From DASXMT01 sp035569695 (GTDB lineage Bacteria > Actinomycetota > Acidimicrobiia > Acidimicrobiales > RAAP-2): DNA of 8,721 bases. The notes under the pieces are model-generated. The model saw only the letters and a list, made by a program, of their open reading frames with translations. It had not been told where the DNA came from and searched no databases. The position numbers were made by a program, and so were the translations under genes. Within the stretch, counting starts at the first letter, position 1. Each line of letters opens with the position of its first letter. The stretch covers positions 1-8,721 of the forward strand of contig DATMMO010000142.1 of the NCBI GenBank assembly GCA_035569695.1, given 5' to 3'. Below are positions 1 through 4,890 of the stretch, in pieces.

Positions 1-712
1 TTTCGTGGCCGCCGAAGTGATCGAGGCGTTTCACCTCCCGCCCGAGCGGGTGCGGGCGGTCCACCATGGCGTGCCCCGACTCCCGGACCTGCCGGCCGGC
101 CCCGGGTCGGTGCCCGGTGCCAATCCGTCCACGTCCGGTGCGCTCGTGCTGCCCTCGGGCACCGATCGGTACGTACTGGCCATCGGCACGGTCGAGCCGA
201 GGAAGGACTACCCCTCTCTGGTGGCGGCATTCGGGTTGCTGGCCGAGGATCACCCGGATGTGGCCCTGGTCGTCGTGGGGGCCGACGGATGGGGGTCCGA
301 GGCGTTCCAGGCCGCGGTGGACGCCTCGCCGGCCCGGGCACGGATCGTCCGCCCCGGCTTTCTCGACGATGCCGCTTTGGGCCAGGCGCTGCGGGGCGCT
401 GCCGTGTTGGCCTATCCGTCTGTCTACGAGGGCTTCGGCTTCCCGCCCGTCCAGGCCATGGCCGAGGGGGTGCCGGTGGTAACGACCAGGGTCGGGGCCA
501 TCCCCGAAGTAGTGGGTGATGCCGCTGTCCTGGTGGATCCGGGTGACCCCCGGGCTCTGGCCGAGGCCCTGGACGTGGTGTTGGCCGGTGGGGCCGAGGT
601 CTCGGCCCTGATCGACCGGGGACGGCTACGGAGCGAGGCCTTCACCTGGTCGGCCTGTGCCCGAGGCCTGGTCGATCTGTATCGGGACGCGGCCACGGAG
701 CTGGGCCGATGA
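1..712 (+). CDS. GT4 family glycosyltransferase, C-terminal part (5' partial)
   Basis: This is the C-terminal, nucleotide-sugar-binding half of a GT-B fold family 4 glycosyltransferase, which would add a sugar from an NDP-sugar to a lipid-linked glycan at the cytoplasmic face of the membrane. The frame is open to the left edge. A GTG at 5 is in frame, but the residues after it match the interdomain region of GT4 proteins, so I judge it internal; roughly the first 150 residues should lie outside the window. Counting from that GTG, visible motifs are the HHGVP turn (20-24), GTVEPRKD with the phosphate-binding Arg-Lys (61-68), VGADGWG (91-97), and YEGFGFPPVQAM (141-152). In the last motif the second acidic residue of the EX7E pair is Gln150 instead of Glu. 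The C-terminal half is very like that of the GT4 at 1844-3142, which suggests paralogy. Its stop overlaps the next start as ATGA. Donor and acceptor cannot be told from sequence. Confidence 0.9.
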   Translation, partial: FVAAEVIEAFHLPPERVRAVHHGVPRLPDLPAGPGSVPGANPSTSGALVLPSGTDRYVLAIGTVEPRKDYPSLVAAFGLLAEDHPDVALVVVGADGWGSEAFQAAVDASPARARIVRPGFLDDAALGQALRGAAVLAYPSVYEGFGFPPVQAMAEGVPVVTTRVGAIPEVVGDAAVLVDPGDPRALAEALDVVLAGGAEVSALIDRGRLRSEAFTWSACARGLVDLYRDAATELGR

Positions 713-1851
713 CGTCTGGGCCAGCCGTCGGGCCGGCAGGGGTCCCCGCCGCACGAACCGTCCGGCCTGTGCGGGTGCTCCTATTGGTGGAGCAACTGCG
801 ACGCAAGGCGGCCGGTGGGATCGGCACCTACGTAATGGGCCTGATCCAGGGCTTGACCGAGCTGCCCGACCAGGGCCGGGCCGACATCGAGCTGTTTGCC
901 AGTCGACCCAGGGTGAAACCCGATCCTCTGGCCGCGTTGGGGTTTCCCCTCCGTTCCTCGGTGCTGCCCGGACCGATGCTGACTCGCGCCTGGGACCGGG
1001 GGTTGTTGCGGGCCCCGGGCCGCTTCGACGTCGTCCATGCACTGTCGATCGCTACGGCGGAGCCGGGACCCGCCGCCCTGGTGTCGACGGTGCACGACCT
1101 TCTCTGGCGCCATGTTCCCGACACCTTTCCCGATCGCGGTCGGGCCTGGCATGAGGAGGCCTTGCGCCGGGCCCTGGTTCGTTCCGATCGCTTCATCGTC
1201 CCCTCCGACGTAGTGGCGTCCGACCTGGTCAACGCGGGAGCGTCCCCAGATCGAGTGACCGTGGTGCCCATGGGGTGCGACCACCTACCCCCTCCGGATT
1301 CGGCGGCGGTCGATGCGCTGCTGTCCCGATTGGGAGTAGCGGGACCCTTCCTGCTCAGCGTGGGGACCATGGAGCCTCGAAAGAACCTGGTCCGGCTGGC
1401 CCTGGCCTATGAACGGATGCGGGATTCGCTCCCCGAGCCGTGGCCGCTGGTGGTGGTCGGCCCCAGCGGGTGGGGGGAACGGCTCCACCAGCACCAGGGG
1501 GTGATCCTGGCCGGCATGGTCACTCCTCCCGAGCTGGCCGGCCTCTATGCCCGAGCCCGCCTGTTGGCCTACGTCCCCCTGATGGAGGGTTTCGGCTTGC
1601 CGCCGGTCGAGGCCATGTTGGCCGGAGCACCGGTGGTGGCCAGCGAGGTGCCCAGCACGGGAGCGGCTGCGTACCAGGTGGATCCCAACGACACCGACTC
1701 GATCGCCGACGGCCTGTTGGTGGTGGCCACGGACGAGGTCGTCCGGGACCGATTGCAGATCGCCGGACGGGGCCACGCCGCCGGGCTCAGCTGGTCCTCC
1801 ATTGCCCAGCGCCACGTGGCCCTCTGGGAGGAGGTCCGCCCCGGTGGATGA
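709..1851 (+). CDS. GT4 family glycosyltransferase
   Basis: This is a complete 380-residue GT4 glycosyltransferase, the usual length for the family, with two Rossmann-like domains and no signal peptide or membrane span; it probably acts at the inner face of the membrane. The ATG at 709 overlaps the upstream TGA (ATGA) and has GGAG 8 nt before it, so I keep this start even though the first strand of the fold (VRVLLLVEQL) only begins near residue 21. Motifs are the glycine-rich loop GGIGTY (36-41), VHD (128-130), VPMGCD (186-191), GTMEPRKN (219-226), VVGPSGWG (249-256), and EGFGLPPVEAM (293-303), with both glutamates of EX7E intact. The stretch between that motif and VDP (324-326) is about four residues shorter than in the first GT4 and lacks the usual PExxGDAA pattern, reading STGAAA instead. 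It is the second gene of the operon. The sugar specificity is unknown. Confidence 0.93.
   Translation: MTSGPAVGPAGVPAARTVRPVRVLLLVEQLRRKAAGGIGTYVMGLIQGLTELPDQGRADIELFASRPRVKPDPLAALGFPLRSSVLPGPMLTRAWDRGLLRAPGRFDVVHALSIATAEPGPAALVSTVHDLLWRHVPDTFPDRGRAWHEEALRRALVRSDRFIVPSDVVASDLVNAGASPDRVTVVPMGCDHLPPPDSAAVDALLSRLGVAGPFLLSVGTMEPRKNLVRLALAYERMRDSLPEPWPLVVVGPSGWGERLHQHQGVILAGMVTPPELAGLYARARLLAYVPLMEGFGLPPVEAMLAGAPVVASEVPSTGAAAYQVDPNDTDSIADGLLVVATDEVVRDRLQIAGRGHAAGLSWSSIAQRHVALWEEVRPGG
1826..1834 (+). promoter_or_regulatory. Strong Shine-Dalgarno for the third GT4 gene
   Basis: The run GGGAGGAGG lies 9 nt before the GTG at 1844, inside the last codons of the preceding GT4. It decides in favour of GTG 1844 over the in-frame TTG at 1802, which has no comparable site. 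A second, weaker purine run (GGTGGAGG, 1894-1901) sits 11 nt before an in-frame ATG at 1913, so a shorter product remains possible. Confidence 0.6.
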
Positions 1852-3142
1852 GGCGGACGCGACCGCGGGCCAGGTGGAGGCGAGCGGAGGCCAGGTGGAG
1901 GCGAGCGATCGGATGGACAACACCGGGGCCCATGACCGACTGGTGCTGACCCTCGACGTCTCGGCCGTGCCGTCCAATCCGGTCGGAGCCGGGCAGTACA
2001 CCATGCACCTGGCCTCGGCCCTGTCCCGCCGGACCGACCTCGACCTGAACCTCATCGGCCGCCGGGACGATCGGGAGCGATGGACGCAGGTGGCGTCTGG
2101 GGCCCGCTTGGTCGCCGCCGCGCCGCGGCAACGCCCGCTCCGCCTGGCCTGGGAGCAGGTGGCCTTGCCCGGCTTGGTGCGCCGCCTCGGTGCCTCGGTC
2201 CATCACGGCCCCCATTACACGATGCCCGAGCTTTCGTCGGTTCCTATGGTCGTGACGGTGCACGATCTCAGCTTCTTCGAGGCACCCCAGTGGCACGATA
2301 GATCCAAGGTGGTGCTGTTCAAGCGGGCCATCCGGGTGGCCGCCCGTCGTGCCACCGCCGTGGTGTGCCCCAGCCGGGCCACGGCCGGCCAGCTCACCCG
2401 GTGGTGCCGGGTCGATGCCGAATTGTTCGTGGCCCATCACGGGGTGGACGCCGAGCGATTCGGTCCCCACGAGGCCGAGCCCGGCGCCGACGCCGCCATC
2501 CTGGGTCGGATCGATGCCCGGCTCGGTGATGGCCGGCCCTATCTGGTGTTCGTGGGCACGCTGGAGCCCCGCAAGGACGTGCCCTCCCTCGTCCAGGCCT
2601 TCCATCGCGTCGCCGATCGTCATCCCGAAGCCCTGTTGGTCCTGGCCGGCGGGGACGGATGGGGCGCCAGCGCCGTTGATCAGGCCATTGCCGCCACTTC
2701 GATGGGCCGGCGGGTGGTGCGGACCGGCTACGTGCCCGATGCGGTGATCCCCGTGCTGCTCCGCTCGGCCCTGGCTGCGGTTTACCCCGCGCTCTACGAG
2801 GGGTTCGGACTGCCCGCCCTCGAGGCCCTGTCGTGTGGGACGCCGTTGATCACCACGTCGGGCACGGCCATGGAGGAAGTGGCCGGTGACGCAGCCACTC
2901 TGGTTCCCCCCGGGGATGTGGCCGGGCTGGCCGAGGCCCTCGATGCCGTGATGGGATCGGGCACCACCGCCAGCGGTGAGCGCGACCGCCGGCGACGTGC
3001 CGGCCTGAAGATCGCTGCCGCCCACACCTGGGACGACAGTGCAAACCGTCACGTCGAGGCCTATCGGTATGCGCAGGGAGGGCCGGGCCGCTCGGTCGCT
3101 CCGAAGCCAGCCGTTGTCCCGCCAGCCGAACCGGTAGGGTGA
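1844..3142 (+). CDS. GT4 family glycosyltransferase with repeat-bearing N-terminus
   Basis: This is a GT4 glycosyltransferase of 432 residues from GTG 1844, or 409 from ATG 1913. I prefer GTG 1844 because of the strong upstream Shine-Dalgarno and the 8-nt overlap with the previous stop, but the first 23 or so residues are low-complexity and the fold only begins near LVLTLDVS (33-40), so the later start is a real alternative. Motifs, numbered from 1844, are GAGQYT (48-53), TVHDLSFF (138-145), VCPSRAT (174-180), HHGVDAERF (198-206), VGTLEPRKD (237-245), GGDGWG (269-274), and EGFGLPALEAL (319-329) with both EX7E glutamates. A proline/alanine-rich tail (about 412-432) ends the protein. It is soluble, with no membrane span, and close in sequence to the first GT4 through its C-terminal half. 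It is third in the operon, 6 nt before the reductase. It probably extends the same glycan; donor and linkage are unknown. Confidence 0.92.
   Translation: MDEADATAGQVEASGGQVEASDRMDNTGAHDRLVLTLDVSAVPSNPVGAGQYTMHLASALSRRTDLDLNLIGRRDDRERWTQVASGARLVAAAPRQRPLRLAWEQVALPGLVRRLGASVHHGPHYTMPELSSVPMVVTVHDLSFFEAPQWHDRSKVVLFKRAIRVAARRATAVVCPSRATAGQLTRWCRVDAELFVAHHGVDAERFGPHEAEPGADAAILGRIDARLGDGRPYLVFVGTLEPRKDVPSLVQAFHRVADRHPEALLVLAGGDGWGASAVDQAIAATSMGRRVVRTGYVPDAVIPVLLRSALAAVYPALYEGFGLPALEALSCGTPLITTSGTAMEEVAGDAATLVPPGDVAGLAEALDAVMGSGTTASGERDRRRRAGLKIAAAHTWDDSANRHVEAYRYAQGGPGRSVAPKPAVVPPAEPVG
1868..1907 (+). repeat. 21-bp-period tandem direct repeat, two copies
   Basis: The 19-nt unit GGCCAGGTGGAGGCGAGCG occurs at 1868-1886 and again at 1889-1907, a period of 21 nt, so the frame is kept. 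In the third GT4 it encodes two copies of a GQVEAS heptad block. Each copy contains a GGTGGAGG purine run that could act as a ribosome-binding site for the ATG at 1913. The repeat lies just after the stop of the preceding gene. Confidence 0.9.
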
Positions 3143-3148
3143 CCGATC

Positions 3149-4048
3149 GTGCGCTCGCTCATCACCGGAGGCCGAGGATTCGTCGGCACCTGGCTGGCTG
3201 AACACCTGCGAGAGCGGGGCGATGAGGTCGTGGCCATCGACTATGAGGTTGACGTCACCGACCCGGTTGCGTTGCTCGAGGCGGTGACCGCCGCGGCGCC
3301 CGATGCCATCTACCACCTGGCTGCGCTGACCCATGTGGGGGACTCCTGGAAGGACCCCCTGCAGGTCCTCCAAGTCAACGTGATCGGGACTGCGGCACTC
3401 CTGGCCGCGGCCCGCCAGTGTGGAACCGACCCCCGCATCCTGGTCACCAGCTCGGCCGAGGTATACGGAGCGGTGACCGATCCCTCGCTCATGCCCCTCG
3501 ACGAGCTGACGCCGACCGCACCCCTCACCCCCTACGCGGCGAGCAAGCTGGCAGCCGAGGCGCTTATCGGCCAGGCCTTCAGGGGGCACGGGCAAGAAGT
3601 GATCGTGGTGCGGCCCTTCAACCACATCGGTCCTGGTCAGACCCCAAATTTTGCCGTGCCTGCCCTGGCCAAGCGGATCGTGGAGGCCGATCGTCGGGGG
3701 GACTCGTCCATCGCGGTGGGCAACCTGGCTGCCCGCCGGGATTTCACCGATGTTCGCGACGTAGTCAAGGCTTATCGGATGCTGATCGATTCGGGCACGC
3801 CCGGCGAGGTGTACAACGTGTGCTCGGGGCACGACGTGGCCATCGAGGAAATCGCCACCACCCTCTTGCGGCTGGCGGGCGCGTCACTCGAATTCAAGAC
3901 CGATCCGGCCCTGACCCGGCCGGTGGAGGTACCGGTGCTCCGGGGCGACCCGACCCGTCTGCAGCACGCCACCGGCTGGAAGCCCGAGATCCCTCTCGAC
4001 CAGACGCTGGCCGACGTCCTCGAGTACTGGCGCCAGCACAAAGATTGA
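3149..4048 (+). CDS. rmd: GDP-4-keto-6-deoxy-D-mannose reductase (Rmd-like SDR)
   Basis: This is an extended short-chain dehydrogenase/reductase of 299 residues, the usual size for Rmd. Rmd uses NAD(P)H to reduce GDP-4-keto-6-deoxy-D-mannose to GDP-D-rhamnose in the cytoplasm; the keto sugar comes from GDP-mannose 4,6-dehydratase (Gmd), which is not in this window. Visible motifs are the nucleotide-binding TGGRGFVG (6-13), IYHLAA (54-59), TSSAEVYG (100-107) with the active-site Ser, and PYAASK (128-133) giving the Tyr129/Lys133 pair. Also present are RPFNHIGPGQTPNF (155-168), RDFTDVRDV (197-205), VYNVCSG (221-227) and ATGWKPEIPL (274-283). The last four blocks match what I recall of Pseudomonas Rmd rather than Gmd. 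A related 4-ketohexose reductase or epimerase remains possible. The start is GTG at 3149, 6 nt after the third GT4, and the nucleotide-binding strand begins at once, so no other start fits. It is the last gene of the operon. Confidence 0.8.
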   Translation: MRSLITGGRGFVGTWLAEHLRERGDEVVAIDYEVDVTDPVALLEAVTAAAPDAIYHLAALTHVGDSWKDPLQVLQVNVIGTAALLAAARQCGTDPRILVTSSAEVYGAVTDPSLMPLDELTPTAPLTPYAASKLAAEALIGQAFRGHGQEVIVVRPFNHIGPGQTPNFAVPALAKRIVEADRRGDSSIAVGNLAARRDFTDVRDVVKAYRMLIDSGTPGEVYNVCSGHDVAIEEIATTLLRLAGASLEFKTDPALTRPVEVPVLRGDPTRLQHATGWKPEIPLDQTLADVLEYWRQHKD

Positions 4049-4059
4049 CCAACCGCGCC

Positions 4060-4078
4060 GGCCATTGCGGCAATGGCC
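4060..4078. other. Inverted repeat 12 nt after rmd stop
   Basis: GGCCATTGC and GCAATGGCC flank a single central G, giving perfect 9-bp arms that can fold as an 8-bp stem with a CGG loop. It begins 12 nt after the rmd stop. No T-run follows on the plus strand, so it is not a textbook terminator; it may slow 3' decay, end transcription inefficiently, or be a protein site. Confidence 0.55.
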
Positions 4079-4130
4079 ACCAAGACCGGACGCCGCCGAA
4101 CCAGCCCGCCAAACCAGCCCCCATACACCA

Positions 4131-4142
4131 GCGCCCGGGCGC
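4131..4142. other. Perfect 12-bp palindrome
   Basis: GCGCCCGGGCGC is its own reverse complement and directly abuts the large hairpin at 4143-4174. In DNA this rich in G and C a 12-bp palindrome carries little weight alone; I list it because it belongs to a cluster. Confidence 0.4.
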
Positions 4143-4174
4143 GAAGAACGACCCGCCGGAGCGGGCCGTTCTTC
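4143..4174. terminator. Candidate bidirectional terminator between convergent genes
   Basis: GAAGAACG pairs with CGTTCTTC and CCCGC pairs with GCGGG, separated by one A-C mismatch, around a CGGA loop. This gives a 13-bp stem, the strongest fold in the gap between rmd (+) and the small minus-strand gene. Because the outer arm is purine-rich on one side, the 3' arm reads TTCTTC on both strands, which could serve as a weak U-rich tail in either direction. No longer T-run is present. Position between convergent genes supports a two-way terminator; the efficiency is inference. Confidence 0.6.
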
Positions 4175-4188
4175 AAAGGACCGGAGGG

Positions 4189-4200
4189 GGTTCCGGAACC
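4189..4200. other. Perfect 12-bp palindrome
   Basis: GGTTCCGGAACC is its own reverse complement and lies 14 nt past the large hairpin. It could be a protein-binding half-site pair or part of a larger RNA fold. Its function is unknown. Confidence 0.4.
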
Positions 4201-4203
4201 TGC

Positions 4204-4258
4204 GGCCGACCGCCCGATGGGGCGGTGGCCTGTTCGACGGGCGGCCCAGGGGGGGCCG
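4204..4258. other. Two adjacent GC-rich hairpins
   Basis: The first hairpin (4204-4230) pairs GGCC plus ACCGCCC with GGGCGGT plus GGCC, with one bulged G (4208) and a GATG loop, an 11-bp stem. The second (4242-4258) pairs CGGCCC with GGGCCG around an AGGGG loop. The sequence after the first is TGTTC on the plus strand, so neither has a T-run. They may be extra terminators for transcripts entering from either side or a structured RNA end. Confidence 0.45.
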
Positions 4259-4281
4259 GGCCGACACTCGCCGAATAACTG

Positions 4282-4305
4282 GACAGGCGGGCTCAGGCGC
4301 CTGTC
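4282..4305 (-). terminator. Hairpin straddling the stop of the small minus-strand gene
   Basis: GACAGGCG (4282-4289) pairs with CGCCTGTC (4298-4305) around an 8-nt loop that contains the stop codon of the minus-strand gene (4293-4295). On the minus strand the bases after it read CAGTTATTCG, a weak T-rich stretch. It could end the minus-strand transcript or stabilise its 3' end. Confidence 0.4.
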
Positions 4306-4670
4306 TTGATGAGGCCGCGGATCTGCGAGCGGGCCTCGCGGGCCTGCACGTGGATCTGATTGGCCAGGTCACGGGCCTGGACCGGGAGACGCTGCTCGAG
4401 GGGCACGATCGCCGCTTCGATGCGGGCGATCACGTCTTCGACCCGGGCGTCCACGTCCTGGACGGCCTTGGTGACATCAGAGCGGACACCGTTGAGTCGG
4501 GTCTCGATCTCGGTGCGCGGCTCGGCCAGCCGCTTGATGAGCTCCTGGCGCTGAACCTGGGCCTTTTGGAAACCGATGACACCGAGGCCCACGGCGACGT
4601 AGCCGGCGTCCTTGGCCACGGTCGTGATGTCCTTGGCGGTGTTCGTAAAGTTGGTGGGGAAGTCTGGCAT
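4293..4670 (-). CDS. Small charged helical protein of unknown function
   Basis: This is a 125-residue protein I cannot assign to a named family. The ATG at 4670 is preferred over an upstream in-frame ATG at 4739 because GAGGAG lies 7 nt before it, and because the extra 23 residues would cover the AT-rich promoter patch. After a polar start (1-20) a mildly hydrophobic segment (DAGYVAVGLGVIGF, 21-34) is followed by a long helical region (35-118) rich in Glu, Arg, Gln, Asp and Ala, with spaced Val/Ile/Leu and only one Pro-bearing break near 90-96. It ends in LIKTGA. This layout resembles phasins, apolipoprotein-like amphipathic proteins and the coiled-coil part of mycobacterial HbhA, so binding to a lipid surface or granule, or self-assembly, is plausible but inferred. 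It stands alone, convergent to rmd and divergent from the GT2 gene, so a link to glycan synthesis is not supported by operon structure. Confidence 0.85.
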   Translation of the reverse strand: MPDFPTNFTNTAKDITTVAKDAGYVAVGLGVIGFQKAQVQRQELIKRLAEPRTEIETRLNGVRSDVTKAVQDVDARVEDVIARIEAAIVPLEQRLPVQARDLANQIHVQAREARSQIRGLIKTGA

Positions 4671-4677
4671 GTCGTCG

Positions 4678-4683
4678 CTCCTC
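4678..4683 (-). promoter_or_regulatory. Shine-Dalgarno of the small helical protein gene
   Basis: On the minus strand GAGGAG lies 7 nt before the ATG at 4670. It is near ideal in sequence and spacing and fixes this start over the in-frame ATG at 4739. Confidence 0.75.
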
Positions 4684-4721
4684 GTGATCGTCGGATGGGG
4701 GTTCCGGAGAACTGCTCGCAC

Positions 4722-4753
4722 ATACAAGTGTATACGCAATGATAAATGATTGC
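4722..4753. promoter_or_regulatory. Two inverted repeats in an AT-rich patch, possible operators
   Basis: ATACA-AG-TGTAT (4722-4733) and GCAAT-N8-ATTGC (4736-4753) are two adjacent inverted repeats in the most AT-rich stretch of the window. The first overlaps the -10 candidate of the minus-strand promoter and the second lies in its spacer and -35. A repressor bound there could control the small gene and perhaps the divergent GT2 gene. No regulator gene is seen in the window. Confidence 0.4.
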
Positions 4754-4755
4754 AA
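4727..4755 (-). promoter_or_regulatory. Candidate sigma-70-type promoter for the small helical protein gene
   Basis: Read on the minus strand, TTGCAA (4755-4750) and TACACT (4732-4727) are 17 nt apart, each matching four of six consensus bases. The predicted start of transcription is near 4720, giving a leader of about 50 nt that holds the GAGGAG site. The AT-richness of the patch against its GC-rich surroundings supports promoter function. Confidence 0.5.
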
Positions 4756-4874
4756 GCACTCGCGACGATCTCGGTGTTCGGTAGCAGGGGTGCTTCGGGC
4801 CGCCCCTTGCCAGCTCGTCGGGCCCCATAGTGGCGCTGATCAGGAAGCTTTCCCCCAACCCCTCAGTGGCCCGA

Positions 4875-4880
4875 TAGCCT
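4875..4880 (+). promoter_or_regulatory. Possible -10 box for a (near-)leaderless GT2 transcript
   Basis: TAGCCT fits the actinobacterial TANNNT -10 pattern and ends 10 nt before the ATG at 4891. No purine-rich Shine-Dalgarno precedes that ATG, the adjacent bases being CTGCTCCCTA, which fits a transcript starting at or a few bases before the start codon. No good -35 is seen. This is a weak call resting on one hexamer and a missing ribosome site. Confidence 0.35.
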
Positions 4881-4890
4881 CTGCTCCCTA

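Noticed and set aside
1802..1843. TTG at 1802 as the start of the third GT4
   Set aside because: It would overlap the preceding gene by about 50 nt and has no good ribosome site, while GTG 1844 follows GGGAGGAGG at 9 nt.
1787..3832. Very long open frame of 681 codons on the minus strand, opposite the third GT4 and rmd
   Set aside because: It is antisense to two genes with clear conserved motifs. The translation is rich in Gly, His, Gln, Arg and Pro with no domain or membrane pattern, as expected from the complement of GC-biased codons.
4099..4122. Two copies of AACCAGCCC as a possible repeat array
   Set aside because: There are only two 9-nt copies with irregular surroundings in C-rich sequence, so it does not support a CRISPR or an iteron set.
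4073..4309. 78-codon plus-strand frame in the convergent gap (starts MATKTGRRR)
   Set aside because: There is no ribosome-binding site, the composition is Arg/Pro-rich, it runs across several hairpins, and its end overlaps the 3' end of the supported minus-strand gene.
4671..4739. N-terminal extension of the small helical protein from the ATG at 4739
   Set aside because: It would cover the AT-rich promoter candidate and the GAGGAG site. The ATG at 4670 has an ideal ribosome site and gives a cleaner protein start.
4807..4833. TTGCCA as a -35 box for the GT2 gene
   Set aside because: The hexamer is good, but no acceptable -10 lies 16-19 nt downstream; the nearest candidates are 13-15 nt away and weak.
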